From assembly GCA_947174215.1 (NCBI GenBank), contig CAMWIB010000018.1, positions 1 through 13,002 on the forward strand: 13,002 nt of DNA, read 5' to 3'. Shown here one piece after another: positions 7,215 through 13,002 of the stretch. Both the position numbers and the translations under genes were made by a program. The notes under the pieces were generated by a model. It was not told the origin of the DNA and searched no databases. It was given only the letters and a program-made list of their open reading frames with translations. This DNA comes from an uncultured Clostridia bacterium (GTDB lineage: Bacteria > Bacillota > Clostridia > Christensenellales > CAG-917). Each line of letters starts with the position of its first letter. The first letter of the stretch is position 1.

Positions 7215-8364
7215 GAAGAAGATTAGATACGGTATCGTCGGCATTGGTAAACAGGGTACGTTCTACACCAAGATATTTACCAAGCTCAAAGGACTCGTAA
7301 AGGGCGCGGAGCTTACGGCTGTGTGCGACATCGACGAGGGCAGACGCAAGTACGCCGAGCAGAACCTCAAAGGCGTAAAAGTATTCAGCGATTATAAGGA
7401 GATGTTCAAGTCGGGACTTATCGACGTAGTTATGGTCAACACCCCGCACTATTTCCACCCTGAAATTGCTATCGCCGCAATGCAGTCGGGATTGCATGTA
7501 CTTTGCGATAAGCCCGCAGGCGTGTACACCAAGCAGGTACGCGAGATGAACGCAGAGGCGGAGAAGCACCCCGAATTGCTCTTTGGTATGATGTTCAATC
7601 AGCGTACCAATCCGCTTTACATAAAGGCTAAGGAAATTATCGATAGCGGCAAGCTCGGTAAGCTTACGCGTATCGTGTGGATAATCACAAACTGGTATCG
7701 TCCGCGCGCGTACTACGCTCAGGGCGGCTGGCGCGGCACATGGTGGGGCGAAGGTGGAGGCGTACTCCTCAATCAGTGTCCTCACCAGCTTGACCTGTTC
7801 ACGTGGCTTGCGGGACTTCCCGTATCCGTTACGGCTACGACGTCCACAGTCGGCAGAGCTATAAACGTAGAGAACGACGTCACCGCGTACTGCAAGTTTG
7901 CAAACGGCGCAACCGGCGTATTCATTACGTCCACCCACGACGCGCCCGGTACGAACAGACTTGAAATAACGGGCGAAGGCGGCAAGATTGTCATTGAAAA
8001 CGGCAAGCTCGTATTCACCAAAAACAAAGAGCTTGAACCTGTATTCTCGGAGCATAACGAGGTCTTTATGGGTAAGCCCAAGACCAAGAAGATTACCTAT
8101 AAGGGTACGGGACACTATTTGCGCCTCTTCAAGTATCCGCCGCAGCATATTGGCGTCATCAAGAATTACACCGATTATCTGCTTGGAAAGACGAAGAAAT
8201 TCCTCGCCCCCGGAAAAGAGGGTATCATCGGCTTGACTTTTTCAAACGCGATACACCTTGCGGGCTGGACTCATCAGGAAGTGAAGATTCCTCTCGACGA
8301 GGAGCTGTACATTGCCGAGCTTGAAAAGCGCAAAGAGGAAGAGAAGCTTACTTCTGCGAAGTAA
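7207..8364 (+). CDS. Gfo/Idh/MocA-family NAD(P)-dependent oxidoreductase (second copy)
   Basis: A 385-residue cytoplasmic sugar or cyclitol dehydrogenase, paralogous to the product of 5116-6246. Rossmann motif GIGKQG is at 12-17 and the usual EKP motif is DKP here (101-103), keeping the lysine. NWYRPRAYYAQGGWR and GEGGGVLLNQCPHQLD carry catalytic His193 and Asp196. Two in-frame ATGs exist: 7201 and 7207. I chose 7207 because AGGA (7196-7199) is then seven bases away; from 7201 the spacing would be one base. The gene overlaps the preceding TIM-barrel gene by eight bases (ATGAGTAA). The C-terminus is rich in lysine and glutamate. The pair may catalyse opposite redox half-reactions, or oxidise two different sugars. 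The substrate is unknown. Confidence 0.85.
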   Translation: MSKKKIRYGIVGIGKQGTFYTKIFTKLKGLVKGAELTAVCDIDEGRRKYAEQNLKGVKVFSDYKEMFKSGLIDVVMVNTPHYFHPEIAIAAMQSGLHVLCDKPAGVYTKQVREMNAEAEKHPELLFGMMFNQRTNPLYIKAKEIIDSGKLGKLTRIVWIITNWYRPRAYYAQGGWRGTWWGEGGGVLLNQCPHQLDLFTWLAGLPVSVTATTSTVGRAINVENDVTAYCKFANGATGVFITSTHDAPGTNRLEITGEGGKIVIENGKLVFTKNKELEPVFSEHNEVFMGKPKTKKITYKGTGHYLRLFKYPPQHIGVIKNYTDYLLGKTKKFLAPGKEGIIGLTFSNAIHLAGWTHQEVKIPLDEELYIAELEKRKEEEKLTSAK

Positions 8365-8399
8365 GTTTGAGGTAATAGGTAAAAGTTAAGAGTGAAAAG

Positions 8400-8442
8400 T
8401 TGTGGAGAATTTGGACATAATCAAAAATTCAATTCTCCGCAA
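8400..8442. repeat. Imperfect palindrome in the gap before the transporter gene
   Basis: TTGTGGAGAATT (8400-8411) and AATTCTCCGCAA (8431-8442) are inverted copies with 11 of 12 bases pairing, around a 19-base loop. The left side is preceded by A/G-rich text with repeated AGT words (about 8377-8400). No U-tract follows, so it is not an intrinsic terminator. It resembles the small dispersed palindromic repeats found in intergenic DNA of many Firmicutes and could alter the transporter-to-enzyme message ratio. Only one clear copy is present in the window. Confidence 0.45.
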
Positions 8443-8492
8443 AGCTCACGCACAAACGGTTTATACAAAATAAAAAATTAGGGGAAAGAAAA

Positions 8493-10073
8493 ATGAGTGA
8501 AGCAGTAACAAACAACAGTTACATTTCACGCACGAGCGGTCTTAAAACCAAGGACTATATCGGCTACGCGCTGGGCGATACGGCGTGCTGTCTGGTATTC
8601 GGTCTTGTGACGTCGCTTTTGCAGAAGTTCTACACTGACATATTCCATTTGAGTCCGCTGTTCATAATGCTTATGTTCATCGGCGCGAGAGTATGGGACG
8701 CAGTAAACGACCCGATTATGGGCAGAATTTGCGATACGGTCAAGCCGAACAAGTTCGGCAGATATCGCCCGTGGTTCTTATATGCAGGACCTCCGCTCGC
8801 CATTGCCGCGATACTTATGTTCGTCAAGTGGCCGGGGCTTGGAGATAACTACGTAGTGACCTGCGTGTACGCAACTATTACGTACGTTCTGTTTGGTATG
8901 TGCTATACGATGTTGCAAATACCTTACGGCTCGCTTGCCTCTGTCGTTACGACGGACGAGAAGGAGAGAACGAAGCTTTCCGTATTCCGCTCCATCGGCG
9001 CGGGACTCGGCAGTGTACCCGTACTTTTGATAGCTACCTTTGCGTACGCTAACCGCGTAGACGAAAACGGCGCGAACATTATCGGTGAGAACGGCAAGGT
9101 CTTGCAGGATATGGTCTATACTCCCGTTATCATAGGCGTTGTTGTTATGGCGGTGCTGTGTATGGCTATGCTGTTGCTCGCATTCAAGCTCAATAAGGAA
9201 AGAGTAGTTGCAAAGCCCGCAGAAAAGCGCGAAAAGGGTACTACGTTCAGAATTATCAAGACTCTGTTCTCAAACAGAGCGTTCGTAGCGGTCAGCGTAG
9301 CAAGTATGCTTCTGCTCGCAGGACAGATGTTCACGCAGAGCTTCTATCTCTACCTCTTCGACGATTACTTCGGAGCAAACTGGATGAACCTCGTATCCAC
9401 TGTATGCACGTACGCGCCTATGGCGATATTTATGTTCTTCACGCCTAAGATGGTGCGCAAGTTCGGCAAGAAGGAAATCTGCGCTGTGGGTATGGTGCTT
9501 GCGGCAGGCGCGAACCTCATACTGTTTGCACTCCGCGGCGTACAGCCGGGTATATTGATGTACTTGTTCTTGGTGCTTTGCTTCGTCAGCGGTTGCGGTC
9601 TTACGTTTATGGTTTTGCAGGTCTGGTCTATGGCGACCGACGCTATCGACGATATCGAGGTCAAGACAGGTCAGCGCGACGACGGTACGGCGTACTCCTT
9701 CTTTATGTTTTTCAGAAAGCTCGGTCAGGTTATCGCGGCAGTAGCCGTCAACGGCGCATTGCTCGGTATGAACTACGCTTATGAAAAGGGCGCGGTGCAG
9801 TCTATGGAAAACCTCAAAGTTATGTACGATATGGCTACGATAATTCCTGCCGTGTTGTTCGGTATAATGGCTATCGTTCTCTTCGTGTGGTATCCGCTGT
9901 CAAAGAAGAAGGTTGCCGAGCTTCAAGTTTTGAAGGAAGCAAGACTCAAAGAAGCTTTCGAGAGCAACGAACTCAGTTTCAGCGCACCCGAAGCGGCTGT
10001 TTCGGATTCGACCGAAGAAGCTACCGTTCAAACTGATGAAACGGCAGATGAAGTCAATGGCGACGAGGAATAG
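8493..10073 (+). CDS. GPH-family cation symporter for glycosides/hexuronides
   Basis: Inner-membrane secondary transporter of the glycoside-pentoside-hexuronide:cation symporter family (MFS fold, about 12 hydrophobic segments), relatives of melibiose and glucuronide carriers and of YjmB in Bacillus uronate loci. The family signature WDAVNDPIMGRICD (68-81) is followed by FGRYRPWFLYAGPP (88-101). The second-half signature around DDIEVKTGQRDDGTAYS (385-401) is intact. A loop with many polar residues (185-207) lies between segments. The final 35 residues form an acidic Ser/Thr/Glu/Asp-rich cytoplasmic tail, making the protein, at 526 residues, longer than most relatives. AGGGGAAAG (8480-8488) precedes the ATG. 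It most likely brings the cluster's substrate, perhaps an intact glucuronide or a free uronate, into the cell with Na+ or H+. Confidence 0.92.
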   Translation: MSEAVTNNSYISRTSGLKTKDYIGYALGDTACCLVFGLVTSLLQKFYTDIFHLSPLFIMLMFIGARVWDAVNDPIMGRICDTVKPNKFGRYRPWFLYAGPPLAIAAILMFVKWPGLGDNYVVTCVYATITYVLFGMCYTMLQIPYGSLASVVTTDEKERTKLSVFRSIGAGLGSVPVLLIATFAYANRVDENGANIIGENGKVLQDMVYTPVIIGVVVMAVLCMAMLLLAFKLNKERVVAKPAEKREKGTTFRIIKTLFSNRAFVAVSVASMLLLAGQMFTQSFYLYLFDDYFGANWMNLVSTVCTYAPMAIFMFFTPKMVRKFGKKEICAVGMVLAAGANLILFALRGVQPGILMYLFLVLCFVSGCGLTFMVLQVWSMATDAIDDIEVKTGQRDDGTAYSFFMFFRKLGQVIAAVAVNGALLGMNYAYEKGAVQSMENLKVMYDMATIIPAVLFGIMAIVLFVWYPLSKKKVAELQVLKEARLKEAFESNELSFSAPEAAVSDSTEEATVQTDETADEVNGDEE

Positions 10074-10087
10074 TTTTCGCGCGATAA

Positions 10088-10126
10088 CTCATTATATATT
10101 GCTAAATAAATGAGAATTCCTAAAAT
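10088..10126 (+). promoter_or_regulatory. A+T-rich promoter-like segment before the second isomerase gene
   Basis: The 76-base gap holds TTGCTA (10099-10104) and TAAAAT (10121-10126), four-of-six and five-of-six matches to -35 and -10 boxes with a 16-base spacer. CTCATT (10088-10093) and AATGAG (10109-10114) form six-base inverted arms overlapping the -35, as an operator might. Both signals are weak and could be chance in A+T-rich sequence. Confidence 0.28.
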
Positions 10127-10149
10127 TTGTAATAAAAGAGGAACAGCTT

Positions 10150-10905
10150 ATGCAGTACGGAATTCAGCTTTTTTCACTCCGTCAGTATCTCAAAGACGAG
10201 GAAGGATACAGAGAGGTTTTTGGGCGTGTTAAGGATATGGGCGCGCAGGTCGTTCAGCTCTCCGGCGGTAAGCCAATAGAGGCGAAGAATATTGCCGCAA
10301 TATCCAATGAGTTCGGCTTGCCAATCTGTATCACGCACGACAAGTTTGATAGAATTGTCGGAGATTTGGACGGGCTTATAGAGGAGCATAAGACGTACGG
10401 TTGCAACCGTATGGGTATTGGTATGATGCCAAAAGAGTTCCGTACAGGTGAGCTTAAAGATTTGGAGAAGTTTATCACCATTCTGAACGATACTGCGGAT
10501 AAGCTTGAAAAGGTCGGAATGACTATCGCGTATCACAATCACTGGTTCGAGTTCGATAAGATAAACGGCAAATCTATGTACGACCGTATGATTGAAGGGA
10601 CGGAGAAGGTTGAGTTTATCCCCGATACGTTCTGGATAAAGTTTGCAGGACACAGCGCCAATGATTATCTCAAAAAGCTGTCGGGAAGAGTGAATACTCT
10701 ACATCTCAAAGACTATAAAAAGACCTTGGGAATTCCCGTGTTCCGTGCGGTCGGAAAAGGTGTGTTGGACTTTGAGAGCATTCTCAGAACCGCAAACGAG
10801 TGCGGTGTAGAGAACGCCGTTGTGGAGCTTGATATGTCGCCTAACGCGTACAAGAGTATGCAGTTCAGTATGCAGACGTTAAAAGGACTTAGCAATGCAA
10901 AATAA
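10150..10905 (+). CDS. Sugar phosphate isomerase/epimerase-like TIM-barrel protein (second copy)
   Basis: A 251-residue soluble xylose-isomerase-like TIM-barrel protein (AP endonuclease family 2), shorter than and only distantly similar to the one at 6282-7214. Probable metal-binding and catalytic positions follow the family pattern: YHNHWFEF with Glu134, Asp159 in PDTFW, His185 in LHLKDY, and Glu226 in VVELDMS. The segment AVGKGVLDF (200-208) matches the conserved G-x-G loop of sugar epimerases. AAGAGGAA (10136-10143) gives a good ribosome site. The stop overlaps the esterase gene by 11 bases. Proteins of this type often accompany Gfo/Idh/MocA enzymes in sugar, inositol and glycoside-cleaving loci. 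Epimerase, dehydratase and lyase activities cannot be told apart from sequence alone. Confidence 0.83.
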   Translation: MQYGIQLFSLRQYLKDEEGYREVFGRVKDMGAQVVQLSGGKPIEAKNIAAISNEFGLPICITHDKFDRIVGDLDGLIEEHKTYGCNRMGIGMMPKEFRTGELKDLEKFITILNDTADKLEKVGMTIAYHNHWFEFDKINGKSMYDRMIEGTEKVEFIPDTFWIKFAGHSANDYLKKLSGRVNTLHLKDYKKTLGIPVFRAVGKGVLDFESILRTANECGVENAVVELDMSPNAYKSMQFSMQTLKGLSNAK

Positions 10906-12130
10906 TGTTAGAGTTATAACGCCTTGCGGCAACGTAATTGGAGAAGCCACGCCTTACGGCGCGGCTTTTCGCGGTATAAGGTACGGCGTCGCAAAGCGGT
11001 TTGAGAAACCGTCAGAAATCACCGAGTGGCAGGGCGATTATTCTGCGCTCGAATTTGGCGCGTGCTGTCCGCAGGCAAGGGCGTATAGCGACGAGTCTAA
11101 GCTCAAAAACACTTTCTACTATAAAGAGTTTCGAGAGAGTTTGAGCTTTACGTACAGCGAAGACTGCCTGTTCTTAAACATTTATGTGCCTAAGGAAGCT
11201 AAGGATTGTCCGGTAATTTTGTATTTCCACGGAGGCGGATTTACGCGCGGAAGCGCGGACGAAAAGCCGTTTGACGGTGAGGAGTACGCAAAGCGCGGCG
11301 TAATATTCGTGGCGGTGAACTATCGCTTGAATATTTTCGGGTTCTTTGCGGACGGCAAAAATTGCAAGGGCAACCTTGGGCTGTACGACCAGCTATGCGC
11401 GATAAATTGGATTAAACACAATATCGCGGCTTTCGGCGGAAATCCGAATTCCGTAATTCTAATGGGGCAAAGTGCGGGCGCAATGAGCGGTTGCGACCTT
11501 GTGTCATCACCAGTACTTGACGGAAAGATTAAGGGCGCGATTATGCTTAGCGGCGGTGGAATAAGGCGTATTCTTCTGCCGAAGCGCAAGCCAAACACAA
11601 AATTCTGGAATTCCGTCGTTAAGAGCAGCGGAGCGAAAGATTTTGAGCAGTTTAAGAAACTACCCGCAAAGCAAGTATTTGAAGCGTGGCAACGCGGCAG
11701 TATGCTCTCGTCTTTGTTTGCAACTGCGCCTGTCATTGACAATGAACTCGTCTTTGCAGGCGGCGAAAATAAGCACGGCGTGCCGTGTATAATCGGCTCT
11801 CTCAAAAAGGATATGGTGCCGAGCGAGCTTAGGGCAATGGCAAGAAGGTATGCGCGCAAGCTCAACAAGCAGGGGAAGCCGTGTTACGTGTTCAAGTTTA
11901 TCCACAATCTCCCCGGTGACGACAAAGGTACTTTCCACAGCGCGGATTTATGGTATGCGATAGGTGCGATGAAAAACAGTTGGCGCCCGTTTGCTAAGCA
12001 CGATTTTGAGTTATCACACGAGATGATTGATAGATTCGTCGCTTTTGCAAAAACCTGTAATCCGAATATCGACGGCGCTAAGCAGTGGAGTAAATATTCA
12101 TCGAAAAAAGATACTCTAATTTTTGAATAA
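10895..12130 (+). CDS. Type-B carboxylesterase (alpha/beta hydrolase)
   Basis: A 411-residue serine esterase of the cholinesterase/type-B family, shorter than the usual 480-550. The oxyanion loop HGGGF is at 112-116, the nucleophile is Ser193 in GQSAGA, and the catalytic histidine is His348 in GTFHSADLWY. The acid is probably Asp306 (GSLKKDM, aligned with KDE of classical members). Between acid and histidine only about 42 residues remain, so much of the usual helical lid region is missing; short clostridial members with a similar PGDD-x-G-x-FHS end are familiar to me. No signal peptide is seen, so it should be cytoplasmic. AAAAGGA (10881-10887) precedes the ATG. It may remove acyl or methyl groups from the imported glucuronide or aglycone. 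The substrate is inference. Confidence 0.88.
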   Translation: MQNNVRVITPCGNVIGEATPYGAAFRGIRYGVAKRFEKPSEITEWQGDYSALEFGACCPQARAYSDESKLKNTFYYKEFRESLSFTYSEDCLFLNIYVPKEAKDCPVILYFHGGGFTRGSADEKPFDGEEYAKRGVIFVAVNYRLNIFGFFADGKNCKGNLGLYDQLCAINWIKHNIAAFGGNPNSVILMGQSAGAMSGCDLVSSPVLDGKIKGAIMLSGGGIRRILLPKRKPNTKFWNSVVKSSGAKDFEQFKKLPAKQVFEAWQRGSMLSSLFATAPVIDNELVFAGGENKHGVPCIIGSLKKDMVPSELRAMARRYARKLNKQGKPCYVFKFIHNLPGDDKGTFHSADLWYAIGAMKNSWRPFAKHDFELSHEMIDRFVAFAKTCNPNIDGAKQWSKYSSKKDTLIFE

Positions 12131-12160
12131 TGTGCATATATAATAAGTTTTAATAAAAAT

Positions 12161-12187
12161 AAAAGCTCGCGTATTGCGAGCTTTTTT
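12161..12187. terminator. Bidirectional intrinsic terminator
   Basis: AAAAGCTCGC (12161-12170) and GCGAGCTTTT (12176-12185) pair perfectly over ten bases around the loop GTATT, and T residues run to 12187. The A-rich stretch to the left gives a U-rich tract when read on the minus strand. It should end transcription of the catabolic cluster (last stop 12130) and also of the convergent glycyl-tRNA synthetase gene. Confidence 0.88.
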
Positions 12188-12267
12188 ATGTCGTTTGTTA
12201 TGCTTAATTGCTTGTATAGTTTTACTATTGTTAGACACGTAGACAAGAATCAATCACACGAAGCGTG

Positions 12268-13002
12268 TTAGTATTGAAGCTTTTCTTCAAAGTATTTGGT
12301 GAGTTCCGAAATAGGCAGGCGAACCTGTTGCATCGTATCGCGCTCGCGTACGGTGACGGTATCGTCTTCGAGGGTGTCGAAGTCAACGGTTACGCAGAAG
12401 GGTGTGCCTATCTCGTCCTGACGGCGATAGCGCTTGCCGATGGATGCGGACGTATCGAAGTCGCAGGCAAATTTCTTTGAAAGCTCGATGTAGAGTTGTT
12501 CCGCCTTCTCATTGAGTTGCTTTTGCAAGGGCAGTATCGCAACCTTGACGGGAGCAAGAGCAGGGTGGAAGTGAAGCACTACACGAGTATCGCCTTCGCC
12601 GACGGTTTCCTCATCGTACGCGTTGCAAAGGAATGCAAGGAACGCACGGTCTGCGCCGAGGGACGGCTCAACTACGTACGGCACGTACTTTTCGTTGGTG
12701 ACGGGGTCTACGTAGCTCAAATCCTTGCCGCTCGTCTTGATGTGCTGACCAAGGTCGTAGTCCGTACGGTCTGCAACGCCCCAAAGCTCGCCCCAGCCGA
12801 AGGGGAACTTAAACTCGAAGTCCGTCGTAGCCTTTGAGTAGAAGCAAAGCTCCTCGGGGTCGTGGTCGCGCAAGCGTAGGTTTTCCTCCTTGATACCCAA
12901 GTCCAGAAGCCACTGATGGCAGAAGTTTTTCCAATATGCAAACCATTCAAGGTCGGTGTCGGGCTTGCAGAAGAATTCCATTTCCATTTGCTCGAACTCG
13001 CG
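12268..13002 (-). CDS. glyQS: Glycyl-tRNA synthetase, single-chain type (C-terminal half, runs off window)
   Basis: Class II aminoacyl-tRNA synthetase that charges tRNA-Gly in the cytoplasm. The visible 245 residues begin at REFEQMEMEFF and continue open to the window edge; about 200 N-terminal residues with the start lie outside. Near visible residues 67-84 is the FGWGELWGVADRTDYDL active-site region, and motif 3 is VEPSLGADR with its arginine at about 119. The C-terminal anticodon-binding domain runs from about HFHPALAPVKVAILPL to the end. This is the homodimeric alpha2 enzyme of archaea, eukaryotes and many Gram-positives, not the alpha2-beta2 GlyQ/GlyS type, so it helps place the host. 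It converges on the catabolic operon and is presumably unrelated in function. Confidence 0.96.
   Translation of the reverse strand, partial: REFEQMEMEFFCKPDTDLEWFAYWKNFCHQWLLDLGIKEENLRLRDHDPEELCFYSKATTDFEFKFPFGWGELWGVADRTDYDLGQHIKTSGKDLSYVDPVTNEKYVPYVVEPSLGADRAFLAFLCNAYDEETVGEGDTRVVLHFHPALAPVKVAILPLQKQLNEKAEQLYIELSKKFACDFDTSASIGKRYRRQDEIGTPFCVTVDFDTLEDDTVTVRERDTMQQVRLPISELTKYFEEKLQY

Noticed and set aside
7204..8148. Long 314-residue minus-strand reading frame opposite the second oxidoreductase gene
   Set aside because: It lies wholly opposite a gene with clear Gfo/Idh/MocA motifs, has a composition typical of a reverse-frame shadow, and shows no recognisable motif.
8400..8442. Palindrome considered as an intrinsic terminator after the second oxidoreductase gene
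   Set aside because: The stem is A+T-containing with a 19-base loop and is followed by AAGCTCACG rather than a U-tract.
12256..12268. Small hairpin ACACG-AAG-CGTGT at the end of the glycyl-tRNA synthetase gene
   Set aside because: It has only five pairs with no adjacent U-tract on the minus strand, and the strong bidirectional terminator at 12161-12187 already serves this gene.
12496..12837. Plus-strand frame of 113 residues opposite glycyl-tRNA synthetase
   Set aside because: The minus-strand product is unmistakably a class II synthetase with motif 3 and the anticodon-binding domain; this frame is its antisense shadow.

Overview
The window looks like chromosomal DNA of a low-to-mid G+C Firmicute, most likely an anaerobic gut-type member of the Clostridia. 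The reasons are strong purine-rich Shine-Dalgarno sites before nearly every gene, very A+T-rich gaps between genes, a single-chain (eukaryote/Gram-positive type) glycyl-tRNA synthetase, and an SDR-type mannonate oxidoreductase like the one in Bacillus uronate loci. The placement is inferred from gene character and was not tested by any search.

Positions 48-12130 hold eleven genes on the plus strand that read as one sugar-acid catabolic cluster. The first five (48-5077) form a complete glucuronate (Ashwell-type) route: UxaC makes fructuronate from glucuronate, an SDR reduces it to mannonate, UxuA dehydrates mannonate to 2-keto-3-deoxygluconate (KDG), KdgK phosphorylates KDG, and the KDPG aldolase splits KDPG to pyruvate and glyceraldehyde 3-phosphate. 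An A+T-rich promoter-like segment precedes uxaC, and another precedes the SDR gene.

The next six genes (5116-12130) are the less usual part: two clearly paralogous Gfo/Idh/MocA NAD(P)-dependent oxidoreductases with a xylose-isomerase-like TIM-barrel gene between them, a GPH-family (glycoside-pentoside-hexuronide) cation symporter, a second TIM-barrel isomerase/epimerase, and a cytoplasmic type-B carboxylesterase. The window encodes no glycoside hydrolase. The set fits import of a glucuronide or modified uronate/cyclitol, redox and isomerase or lyase chemistry on the sugar ring, ester removal, and feeding of glucuronate into the first five genes. Oxidoreductase plus TIM-barrel pairs are known to cleave C-glycosides and 3-keto-glycosides by oxidation and elimination, so a hydrolase-independent deglycosylation module is the most interesting hypothesis. 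It is not proven by the sequence.

A strong hairpin with U-tracts in both directions (12161-12187) closes the cluster. Beyond it, on the minus strand and running off the window, lies the C-terminal half of glycyl-tRNA synthetase. This housekeeping neighbour argues for a stable chromosomal position. I saw no transposase, CRISPR array, tRNA or rRNA gene. No gap between genes exceeds 140 bases.
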